The notes under the pieces were generated by a model. It was not told where the DNA came from. It was given only the letters and a program-made list of their open reading frames with translations, and searched no databases. A program made the position numbers and the translations under genes. Source: Butyrivibrio sp. (GTDB lineage: Bacteria; Bacillota; Clostridia; Lachnospirales; Lachnospiraceae). Taken from it: a stretch of DNA of 37,299 nucleotides. The stretch is taken from positions 1-37,299 of the forward strand of contig JAILPB010000015.1 of NCBI GenBank assembly GCA_024690485.1. The letters are read 5' to 3'. How positions within the stretch are numbered: position 1 is the first letter of the stretch; every line of letters begins with the position of its first letter. Below are positions 8,866 through 16,219 of the stretch, piece by piece.

Positions 8866-10644
8866 ATGAAAAAAAAGAAGTACATCGGTTTATCTATATT
8901 GGGAGCGGTATCTTTACTTGCAGTGTCTTGCTCTTTTTCTGAAAAAAGTGAAACTACAGAAATACCCTCAGAGGTGGAAGCTTCAAAGGACGATGTCTCT
9001 AAAAGTGAAGTCTTAGGTGATAAAAAATCCGACAAAGAAGTTACGCAAGATGATAAGGAAACGGTAGAGTCTGCAGAAACAACAGCCGCTGAGCCAAAAG
9101 CTCGAAATTTAAAAGAACTGGTTTTAGAGGAAGCTATAGTAGTTGATGATACAGATAAGGATATTTTGGATAGTGCTTCAGGATATGAAGTTGATTATCC
9201 CGTAAATTCTGCAGATAAAGAGATACCTTCGGCTTATGTATCAGATACATCCGGGGAAAAGGACTTTGTTACACCTGTTAAAAATCAGGGTTATACCAAT
9301 CTGTGCTGGTCATATTCAACTATATCTGCAGTGGAGAGCGATATTTTGACCCATCACACTGATATTGATCAGAGTAATCTAAATCTGTCTGAAAAGCACA
9401 CAGCTTACTATAATATGCATAAAACTTCCGGGTCATACCTTGGAAACATAGATGAGGACTACAGAGAGTTTGTCTTTGACGGGGAAGACGATGAGTGGAT
9501 CAAGGATTATGATACCAGCTATGTCTCTGTTGGCGGAGTTACAGACTACTGCCTGTCTGTGCTTACAGCCTGGAAAGGTCCCGTAACTGACGAGGATTCA
9601 AATTCTTTTCATGTGATAAAGGGGCAGACTGATCTGTATTCCAAAAACGGCGATGTGCCATCTGATGCTTATACGGAGCCTGTTTGCCATGTGCAGGGTG
9701 TTTTCGAAGTTCCTGCCACAGAGAAAAACAGGGATTTAATAAAGAGGCTTATTATGGAGCACGGATCCGTTACCTGCAGTGTATGCGCAGCAGATGAGTA
9801 CTGGACCGGCCATAAGACATCCCTTTATGACTACAAAAAATACGGACCTGATAACGTGGCAGACCATGAAGTTGTGATCGTTGGCTGGGATGATGATTAT
9901 GATGCCTCAAATTTCATTACAAGGCCCAAGGAGAACGGTGCTTTTATCTGCAAGAATAGTTGGGGAACAAAGCAGGGGCAGGGAGGATATTTTTATCTGT
10001 CTTATGAAGATAGTATATTAACTTCCAATATTGTAGCTGCTTATGAGAGCGTTCTCCCGGGAGAAGAGGGCTGGTACGACAATAATTATCAGCATGCGGG
10101 ATTTATAACTCATATGACTGATGCCATCGTGGATCAAAAAAATGTTGTATATGCTTATGAAGACAACGATGCCGAATATGGTGTGATGTTCGATATGGGA
10201 GGCCGCGAGAGTCTTAAGGCTGTGGGCTTTTTCTCCATGGCTACAGATATGGACTATGGAGTTTTTGTTTATAAAAACCCGGATTCTGCGGAGGAAGACG
10301 CCATAAATCTTTTGTATATGGAGCAGCCTGTAAGCTACGAAGATTGTCATTTTATAACAGGTGGCTATCATACCGTAACGCTCTCTTCTCCGGTGGAGGT
10401 AAATGAGGGCGACAGGATATTTGTTGTAATACGGCCTAAAGAAAAAGCCAAGCTTTTGTATGAAAAAGCTATGGATAGCACAGCAGACGTAAATTACGAT
10501 GACTGGAAGCATGACCTTGGAGCAATACACACTCATAATGAAGCAAGCGGTAAAAGCTATTTATTGGATGAGTATGGTTCCTTTTATCTGAAGCAGACGG
10601 ATAAGGACTTCTTTATCAAGGCCTATACCTGTAATTTGGAATAA
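8866..10644 (+). CDS. Lipoprotein C1-family (papain-like) cysteine peptidase with lectin-like C-terminal region
   Basis: The 592-residue protein has a lipoprotein signal peptide (MKKKKYIGLSILGAVSLLAVSC) with lipobox AVSC, so it should be anchored outside the membrane. An acidic low-complexity linker (about 25-105) follows. The C1A-type domain has the full catalytic set: the oxyanion Gln in VKNQGYTN, Cys147 in NLCWSYST, His334 in ADHEVVIVGWDDD and Asn364 in CKNSWGTKQGQGGYFYLS. The C-terminal 200 residues resemble the lectin-like domain that accompanies bacterial C1 peptidases. ATG 8866 is chosen because GTGGGGAG precedes it; an in-frame GTG at 8854 lacks a site. A lipoprotein serpin gene follows 284 bases later. 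Expected role: extracellular protein degradation; the substrate is unknown. Confidence 0.88.
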   Translation: MKKKKYIGLSILGAVSLLAVSCSFSEKSETTEIPSEVEASKDDVSKSEVLGDKKSDKEVTQDDKETVESAETTAAEPKARNLKELVLEEAIVVDDTDKDILDSASGYEVDYPVNSADKEIPSAYVSDTSGEKDFVTPVKNQGYTNLCWSYSTISAVESDILTHHTDIDQSNLNLSEKHTAYYNMHKTSGSYLGNIDEDYREFVFDGEDDEWIKDYDTSYVSVGGVTDYCLSVLTAWKGPVTDEDSNSFHVIKGQTDLYSKNGDVPSDAYTEPVCHVQGVFEVPATEKNRDLIKRLIMEHGSVTCSVCAADEYWTGHKTSLYDYKKYGPDNVADHEVVIVGWDDDYDASNFITRPKENGAFICKNSWGTKQGQGGYFYLSYEDSILTSNIVAAYESVLPGEEGWYDNNYQHAGFITHMTDAIVDQKNVVYAYEDNDAEYGVMFDMGGRESLKAVGFFSMATDMDYGVFVYKNPDSAEEDAINLLYMEQPVSYEDCHFITGGYHTVTLSSPVEVNEGDRIFVVIRPKEKAKLLYEKAMDSTADVNYDDWKHDLGAIHTHNEASGKSYLLDEYGSFYLKQTDKDFFIKAYTCNLE

Positions 10645-10757
10645 AAAAGAACACCAATGGTGTTCGTGATTTTTGGGAGGTGGCTGTACGATGGGGAATC
10701 GTACAGCCATGTTGTATGAAAAAAGTTTTGGGGTTCAGAAGATGTCTTCATCTCTGA
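10643..10757 (-). ncRNA. Candidate small RNA, copy A of a two-copy family with C-rich motifs
   Basis: On the minus strand the element runs: hairpin TCAG-AGATG/CATCT-CTGA (10757-10735), an unpaired CCCC, an identical 17-base linker shared with copy B (10714-10730), an 11-bp perfect hairpin GGCTGTACGAT/ATCGTACAGCC (10682-10708) with loop TCCCC, the unpaired segment ACCTCCCAAAA, then a terminator hairpin GAACACC/GGTGTTC (10649-10665) with TTTTTT. The predicted length is 115 nt, the same as copy B. Base pairs differ between copies but pairing is kept, which supports RNA structure. Unpaired CCUCCC and UCCCC are complementary to Shine-Dalgarno sequences, as in C-rich Firmicutes small RNAs. A minus-strand promoter is not certain (TTGGCA lies 25 bases before the hairpin). 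A plus-strand role in serpin expression is the alternative. The rest of the gap to 10928 holds only an extended -10-like TGTTATGAT (10766-10774). Confidence 0.6.
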
Positions 10758-10928
10758 TATGAATATGTTATGATTAATATGTTGCCAAAATGTGACAGGA
10801 TTCTAAATAAAAGCTAGTAAGTTTATTAAGGATACATTTGCCCTTTATTAACCATAAATAAAAATGAACGGATTTGCGTCTTGGCATTTTTTGAAGCCTT
10901 TGTGTGGCCTTACATATAGGAGTTTACT

Positions 10929-12278
10929 ATGAAAAATAAGATTTTAACAAAACTGATAGGCCTTGGTCTGGTTTCTGTTTTGGTATCCGGACAGCTGATC
11001 GGATGCGGAAATAAAACGACAAATAATGATGATATGGCGGGCTCTTCTAATACAGAAGTTCAGGAAAAATCTGAAGAAATTCCTGAAGAGGAAGAGGCAG
11101 AAGAGAAAGAAGTGGAAGAAGTTATGGAAGATGAGCTTCAGGCTGATGAAGAAGAGGAGAGTGAATCAGGGTCTAAGGAGGAAGACATGAAAGTCGATAT
11201 CTCAGTTCAGGCAGCAGATCTTGCAATTGATGTTTTAAAAAGTAATGATGATAAGAATAAGCTTATTTCTCCGCTTTCAGTTATGATGGCCATGGGAATG
11301 GCTGCTAACGGAGCAGCAGGAGATACAAGAAGCGAACTCTTTGATTCCCTTTCAATATCAGACGAGGAACTCTTTAACAAAGCCATGAAACAATATGTGA
11401 AGGCCGCAGGAAAAGAGGATTCTCAGCTAAAAATAGCAAACGGAATCTGGGCAAACTTAGACGTGTCCGTAAATACCAAATATGAAAAGATGATGGGCAA
11501 AGACTACGGAGCTAAGATAGAAGCTAAGGAGTTTGACGCATCTACAGCTGAAGAAATTAATAGTTTTGTTAATGATAATACTGACGGACAGATCGAGAAG
11601 CTCTTTGACGAAGTACCTTTCGATGCCTCAGTGATCCTGGTTGATGCCCTTTCCTTTGAAGGAAAGTGGAAAGAGCCCTTTGAAAACAGCGATATTCTTA
11701 CAGGAATGACATTTACTGCTGAGGATGGAAATGCGTCCGAAGTTACTATGCTTAAAGGAAAGAGAGACGAACTTATAGAATTAGACGATGCCGTGGGCTT
11801 TATTTTGCCCTATAAAGGAGGTAAGTATACTTTTGCCGCACTTCTTCCACAGGAGGGACAAAGCGTTAGTGAGTTTATCGGTTCAATTGATGGCAAAAAG
11901 CTTACAGATGCATTGAACAATCCGCTGGAAGCTGAAGTGAAATTTTTTCTTCCGGAGTTTTCATTTGATTACAACCTGGAGCTTACAGATTTCTTTATGG
12001 GAAAAGGAGCAAAAAAGGCATTTTCTGCAGATGCTGATTTTTCTGAAATGCTAGGAGAAAACAGCGGATATTTCATAAGCTCTGTTTTACATAAGACACA
12101 CATAACTCTGGACAGAGCAGGAACGAAAGCTGCAGCTGCCACGGATGTTATGGTTGTGGGATCAGCTCTTGATATGAATAGTGTGGAGATTTATCTGGAT
12201 AGACCTTTTGTATATATGATCCTTGATTCACAGACAAATACCCCTGTATTTATGGGCGTTTGCGATGAGATAAAATAA
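10929..12278 (+). CDS. Lipoprotein serpin (protease inhibitor)
   Basis: The 449-residue protein has a lipoprotein signal peptide with lipobox LIGC (Cys26), a very acidic Glu-rich linker (about 45-90) and a full serpin domain (about 95-449). Serpin landmarks are the N-terminal NKLISPLSVMMAMGMAANGA region, the segment LVDALSFEGKWKEPF, and a C-terminal DRPFVYMILDSQTNTPVFMGV. The hinge of the reactive loop, GTKAAAATD beginning at Gly398, has small residues at P12-P9 and Thr at P14, as in inhibitory serpins. The loop is about three residues longer than in alpha-1-antitrypsin, so P1 cannot be fixed; it lies near VVGSALDM. Bacterial serpins are uncommon. The nearest upstream gene encodes a lipoprotein cysteine peptidase, so self-protection or protection against host or competitor proteases is possible. 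The start has an AGGAG site. Confidence 0.9.
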   Translation: MKNKILTKLIGLGLVSVLVSGQLIGCGNKTTNNDDMAGSSNTEVQEKSEEIPEEEEAEEKEVEEVMEDELQADEEEESESGSKEEDMKVDISVQAADLAIDVLKSNDDKNKLISPLSVMMAMGMAANGAAGDTRSELFDSLSISDEELFNKAMKQYVKAAGKEDSQLKIANGIWANLDVSVNTKYEKMMGKDYGAKIEAKEFDASTAEEINSFVNDNTDGQIEKLFDEVPFDASVILVDALSFEGKWKEPFENSDILTGMTFTAEDGNASEVTMLKGKRDELIELDDAVGFILPYKGGKYTFAALLPQEGQSVSEFIGSIDGKKLTDALNNPLEAEVKFFLPEFSFDYNLELTDFFMGKGAKKAFSADADFSEMLGENSGYFISSVLHKTHITLDRAGTKAAAATDVMVVGSALDMNSVEIYLDRPFVYMILDSQTNTPVFMGVCDEIK

Positions 12279-12390
12279 TTCTTAACCCTTTAGGATTTGT
12301 TGCAAATCTCCTTTGGATGTGCTATATTTTGTGGTAGGAAGAATCAAAAACACAAATACTGCCAATGTAGCATTTATAGGAGGTTTTGAC

Positions 12391-12687
12391 GTGGGGAGAG
12401 ACGATAAATCACCTGCAGAAATTCGTACAACTGATAAATTAAAGATACAGAAGATATTACTCGAAGCTGGATATATGGTCGAGATGGGAAATGGAAGCGT
12501 TCCTACCGTTGTCTGCAAGAAGAGAGAAGACATGAGTAAGGACCTGGCTGCCATCAGGAAAATCCTAAAGGAACAGCGTTATGAAGGAAGCTTTGGTGTG
12601 AGAGCACCCAGAAAAACAGATGAGCTTCCGGTTCAGGGTTCAGAAACAGAAGAAACCATGGATGACGTAGTAGCTGTTGCAGGCTGA
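12391..12687 (+). CDS. Small conserved-looking protein of unknown function
   Basis: The gene starts at GTG 12391, seven bases after a perfect AGGAGG (12378-12383). In-frame codons further upstream exist but lack a ribosome binding site. The product has 98 residues, is highly charged and has no membrane segment. The first 70 residues look like a compact alpha/beta unit (KLKIQKILLEAGYMVEMGNGSVPTVVCKKRED then a helix to KEQRYEGSFGVR), and the last 25 are acidic and probably disordered. I do not recognise the family. It follows the serpin by 112 bases and ends at a strong terminator shared with the PilZ gene. Confidence 0.75.
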   Translation: MGRDDKSPAEIRTTDKLKIQKILLEAGYMVEMGNGSVPTVVCKKREDMSKDLAAIRKILKEQRYEGSFGVRAPRKTDELPVQGSETEETMDDVVAVAG

Positions 12688-12700
12688 TATTACAGATATT

Positions 12701-12735
12701 AAAAAAGGAGTTGTCTTTTGGAGACAACTCCTTTT
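12701..12735. terminator. Bidirectional terminator between convergent genes
   Basis: AAAAGGAGTTGTCT (12703-12716) pairs with AGACAACTCCTTTT (12722-12735), a 14-bp near-perfect stem with A and T runs on its flanks. It separates the 98-residue protein gene from the convergent PilZ gene. Confidence 0.9.
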
Positions 12736-12750
12736 GTCTTTCAGACAAAT

Positions 12751-13431
12751 TTAGGCTATATTATCAGCGGCTTCATCATTTATTAGAACACGGGACATGG
12801 ATTGCTGTTTCTTTATGTCCTCTTTCTGTTTCTTGATGTTCATGATAAATCCCATAAGATCACTGTCTATGCCACGCATCTTGCAACCTACCGCGTCATA
12901 GGTACCAATCTTGAAATGGCGCATAACTGTGAGATTGATCTCAATAGATCTTACAAAGCCTGCAGGTTTGAAGGTGAGTCTTATAACATCACCGATATCA
13001 GCCGTAGATCCCTTTCCAAGGAGAAGAGACATACCCTTGATTGATATATCAGAAATAATGGCACTTGCAGTATGATTATGATTGATAACTGCCTTTGCCA
13101 GGATATTTACTACGTACCTTTCTGCTTTACGCATGTTTTCAGATTCACCCACAGCTTCTGTTCCCTTTAAGAGATAAAATGTATCATTCCAGTTCTCATA
13201 TGGAACAATTGAATCAATATTGAAGCTGCAGTTCCTGCTTTCTCTAAGAAGCCATGCATCTGCTGTTGCCTGAGTAGCAGCAGGAATAGGAACTCCGTGA
13301 TATTTAAGTGGTCCAACCACCAGAGCTCCATTAAGTACAGAAATTGCTTTAGTTTTGATTGTTACGGGCATGTTGTCTATCAAAGTGCATACTGACAGCT
13401 CGGTGCCCGGTAATAACTCGTTGATATTCAT
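12751..13431 (-). CDS. PilZ-domain protein (putative c-di-GMP receptor)
   Basis: The 226-residue protein has an N-terminal YcgR-N-like region (about 1-95) and a C-terminal PilZ domain. The c-di-GMP-binding signature is complete: RKAER at 101-105 (RxxxR) and DISIKG at 128-133 (DxSxxG). Known PilZ proteins of this two-domain type link c-di-GMP to flagellar motor or surface behaviour. The ATG at 13431 is chosen because GAGAAGG lies just upstream; a longer in-frame start at 13500 would put the promoter inside the gene. A good sigma-A promoter lies 28-56 bases upstream. Together with the chemotaxis, flagellin-like and EAL-HDOD genes it suggests motile, c-di-GMP-regulated behaviour. Confidence 0.88.
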   Translation of the reverse strand: MNINELLPGTELSVCTLIDNMPVTIKTKAISVLNGALVVGPLKYHGVPIPAATQATADAWLLRESRNCSFNIDSIVPYENWNDTFYLLKGTEAVGESENMRKAERYVVNILAKAVINHNHTASAIISDISIKGMSLLLGKGSTADIGDVIRLTFKPAGFVRSIEINLTVMRHFKIGTYDAVGCKMRGIDSDLMGFIMNIKKQKEDIKKQQSMSRVLINDEAADNIA

Positions 13432-13458
13432 AATGACCTTCTCTCCATAACTGTTATC

Positions 13459-13487
13459 ATTGTAAAGCACAAATAATAAAAAGTAAA
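13459..13487 (-). promoter_or_regulatory. Sigma-A promoter of the PilZ gene
   Basis: On the minus strand, TTTACT (13487-13482) and TACAAT (13464-13459) are separated by exactly 17 bases. The predicted start site is near 13452, about 20 bases before the ATG. Confidence 0.65.
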
Positions 13488-13514
13488 CACAAAATATCAA
13501 AAAAAGAGAAAAAT

Positions 13515-14219
13515 ATGATTAAGTTCCCACTGGCCAAAATAGTACCAAACACTATAGTTGTATCATTTTATTCAGTTTTATCTATATTTTTTAGTTCGGT
13601 GTCAAAAAAGACTATTCAAAAGAATAAAAATGATAATATAAATTGCATAAAATTGAATGATAATGAGTTAATTTCTGACTCTTTTATCGAAAACCAGGAA
13701 AATTTAAAGAATATTTCCTTTGGAAGTGCAAAAAAATCTAATTTGTCATATTCGGGATGCGGAGTTATAGCAGCATGGAATGCTCTTGTGAGCCTATCTG
13801 ACAAAAGCTTCTCCCTTATAGACCTGATCAGTGCTTTTGAAAAGAAGGGAATAGTTTTAAAGGGAAAGCTTGGAGTTTCTCCAACGGCGATACATAAATA
13901 CTTTAACAGGTCAGGCTATAAGACCGGACGTATAACCAGTAGGAACCCTGAGAAAATCAGGAGATTCGGAGATTCCTGGGATACTTTTCTGGTTACCTTT
14001 TACTGGGATAAAGATGATGTGTTTCAAAAGCTTCATACGGTAAATATCTCGAAGAATGAAAATAAATACTATATTCATAATGATTATTTCAAAGATGAAA
14101 AGGGCAGATATGCGCAAAAAGGCCCCTACGACAGCCTTGATGTGGCTATAGAAAGCCTTGGGCAGAATGTGGCGTCCCTTTTTATTACCGGTATATCAAG
14201 GAAAGAAGACTTAGGCTGA
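13515..14219 (+). CDS. Putative C39-like cysteine peptidase with N-terminal membrane anchor or signal
   Basis: The 234-residue protein has a hydrophobic segment near residues 9-29, which suggests a signal anchor, then a Lys/Asn-rich spacer and a domain that looks papain-like. The putative nucleophile is Cys82 in SYSGCGVIAAWNAL, the His is H174 in KLHTVNI and the third residue is N189 or D190 in YYIHND. This order and spacing recall the peptidase C39-like family (Cys near the start, HxVxV, then a YYVNDP-like motif). The assignment is by motif only. The gene is more AT-rich than its neighbours and its ribosome binding site is weak (AAAAAGAGAAA). A heparinase-like gene follows after 53 bases. 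Confidence 0.55.
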   Translation: MIKFPLAKIVPNTIVVSFYSVLSIFFSSVSKKTIQKNKNDNINCIKLNDNELISDSFIENQENLKNISFGSAKKSNLSYSGCGVIAAWNALVSLSDKSFSLIDLISAFEKKGIVLKGKLGVSPTAIHKYFNRSGYKTGRITSRNPEKIRRFGDSWDTFLVTFYWDKDDVFQKLHTVNISKNENKYYIHNDYFKDEKGRYAQKGPYDSLDVAIESLGQNVASLFITGISRKEDLG

Positions 14220-14272
14220 TGGCGTAACAGATAGAATATCAGAGAAATACACTAAATAAGAAGGACATAATT

Positions 14273-16141
14273 ATGATTAGAGATTACTTAAAAGAAATAG
14301 ACATAAATAGCATAAAAACCTTGGAAAGAATTCCGGATATAGATAATAGAGCATTCTGGGATGGTCTTGACTCTGATCTTAAGGAAGAGCTTATAAAGGA
14401 AGGCTTAAGGGTTCAAAGTGAGCCCTGGTCGGTTATTCTGTTATCAGATTATAGAGAATTCTACGAAACCGGCAACAGAGTATATTATGAGGACAAGTGC
14501 TTCTCAAGGAGGATCAAGCTCTCAGCACTTGTTATGGCAGAGTGCGCAGAAAATGAGGGCCGGTTCATAAAGGACATATTGGATGGAATTTACATGATTC
14601 TTGAAGAGAGCAGCTGGTGCCATCCTGCCCATAATTCCCATATAAGGGATGCAAAGCAGACCAATATGCCGGATATTACTGCCCCTGTAATAGACCTTTT
14701 TGCGGCAGAAACGGGAGCTGTGATAGGTGTAGCTGAGTTTGTGTTAAGGCCAAGGCTCTGGGAGATAAATGATAAAATAACAGACCATATCGAATATGAA
14801 ATCAGAAACAGGCTTCTTATCCCCTATCTTAATGAGCATTTTTGGTGGATGGGAGATGAGGAAAACAAAGCTATTAACTGGACTGTATGGATAACGCAAA
14901 ATATTTTATTATCTTTTTTCACAAGGAGCGAGGGTTTTATTAAGGAGACTGATAAGGAAAAAATCTTAAATCAGGCAGCCCTATCTACGGATTATTTTGT
15001 GATGTCCTACGGAGAGGATGGCTGCTGCGACGAGGGAGCTCAGTACTATACCCATGCCGGACTTTGCCTGTTTGGAATCCTTGAGCTGTTAAACGACCTT
15101 GGAAAGGGAGCGTTTTCTGAAGCCTTTAGGGAGGATAAAGTTAAAAATATCGGAAGTTATATAAGAAAAATCTATGTAGGAAACGGATACTATGTTAACT
15201 ATGCAGACTGCGCTGCAAGAGCAGGACTTCGCTCTGCAAGGGAGTTTTTATTTGGGAAACGATGTGATGATAAGGAGCTTTGCGCCTTTGCGGCTGATGA
15301 TTACAAGGAAGAATCCTGGGGTGACAGACTTCTTACAAGCGAACATAACTTGTGGTATCGAATCCTTCAGGCGGGCTATCACAAGGAAATGATGGGCTAT
15401 CCTGATAGATTTCATGGGACTTATGATGATGTTTTCTTTGAGAGTACGGGCTTGTTTGTGGCAAGAAACAATAAGTTCCTTATGGCTGCAAAAGCGGGTC
15501 ACAACGATGATAGCCATAATCATAATGACGTGGGCTCAGTTACAGTCTATAAAAATAACATGCCATATCTTATAGACCTTGGAGTGGAGACCTATAGCGC
15601 CAAGACCTTTTCTGGGAGAAGATACGAGATATGGACAATGAGATCTTTGTTTCACAATATCCCTTCTTTTGTTGACGGAGATAATGAAATAGAGGAGCTT
15701 CCCGGAAGAGAGTACAGAGCAGATGCAGTAAATGCCCTCGATAACGAGCATAAAATATCGATGGATATCTCACGAGCCTTTGGAAATTCCGGAATCAAGT
15801 CATACATAAGAACTGTTAGACTTGACGAAAACGGCATAATTCTGGAGGATGAATATGAGGGTTCTTTGGATGCGGTGTTCAATCTTATGACCTATGAAGA
15901 GCCAAAGCTCCTGGATGATAACCAAATAAAGCTTGCAGTTGGCGACTTAGGAGAGATAACGTTTGATATAAAACCTGAGCTTAAGGAATCAAAAGAAGAT
16001 TGCCATCAACTAAAGACCGATAAGATACAGATAGAGCGCATAGATATATCTGACGCGAGACTATCTTTAACCTGGAAACATGAAGTGTATAGGATCCGCA
16101 TTCCTTTCAGGGCAGGAAAGATTACTGCAAAACTTAGCTGA
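14273..16141 (+). CDS. Heparinase II/III-family polysaccharide lyase-like protein
   Basis: The 622-residue protein has the two-part architecture of heparinase II/III-like lyases. The N-terminal alpha-helical toroid (about 1-350) has an SSWCHPAHNSH segment, AINWTVWITQN and DEGAQYYTHAG with Tyr258/Tyr259 as candidate catalytic tyrosines. The C-terminal beta-sheet domain (about 370-620) contains KAGHNDDSHNHNDVGS (H410, H416, H418), the conserved motif of Pfam Hepar_II_III. There is no signal peptide, so it should act in the cytoplasm on imported uronic-acid oligosaccharides. The substrate cannot be named, and no sulfatase or glycoside hydrolase lies nearby. AGAAGGA precedes the start. The next two genes encode an ABC exporter and may have their own promoter. 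Confidence 0.85.
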   Translation: MIRDYLKEIDINSIKTLERIPDIDNRAFWDGLDSDLKEELIKEGLRVQSEPWSVILLSDYREFYETGNRVYYEDKCFSRRIKLSALVMAECAENEGRFIKDILDGIYMILEESSWCHPAHNSHIRDAKQTNMPDITAPVIDLFAAETGAVIGVAEFVLRPRLWEINDKITDHIEYEIRNRLLIPYLNEHFWWMGDEENKAINWTVWITQNILLSFFTRSEGFIKETDKEKILNQAALSTDYFVMSYGEDGCCDEGAQYYTHAGLCLFGILELLNDLGKGAFSEAFREDKVKNIGSYIRKIYVGNGYYVNYADCAARAGLRSAREFLFGKRCDDKELCAFAADDYKEESWGDRLLTSEHNLWYRILQAGYHKEMMGYPDRFHGTYDDVFFESTGLFVARNNKFLMAAKAGHNDDSHNHNDVGSVTVYKNNMPYLIDLGVETYSAKTFSGRRYEIWTMRSLFHNIPSFVDGDNEIEELPGREYRADAVNALDNEHKISMDISRAFGNSGIKSYIRTVRLDENGIILEDEYEGSLDAVFNLMTYEEPKLLDDNQIKLAVGDLGEITFDIKPELKESKEDCHQLKTDKIQIERIDISDARLSLTWKHEVYRIRIPFRAGKITAKLS

Positions 16142-16167
16142 TGGAACACGTCACCTGATTAAAAATG

Positions 16168-16176
16168 TGATACAAT
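16168..16176 (+). promoter_or_regulatory. Possible extended -10 promoter before the ABC exporter genes
   Basis: TGATACAAT fits an extended -10 element (TG-N-TACAAT) 44 bases before the GTG start. No good -35 is seen. Confidence 0.4.
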
Positions 16177-16219
16177 ACGTTTATTTGCAACTTGATTTTA
16201 CAAAATAGGAGATGAAAAA

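Noticed and set aside
10018-10536. 172-codon open frame on the minus strand inside the peptidase gene
   Set aside because: It is fully antisense to a gene with clear catalytic motifs, has no ribosome binding site, and its composition follows from the codons on the other strand.
12279-12312. Terminator after the serpin gene
   Set aside because: AGGATTT/AAATCTCCT can pair with a bulge but lacks a T run; too weak to list.
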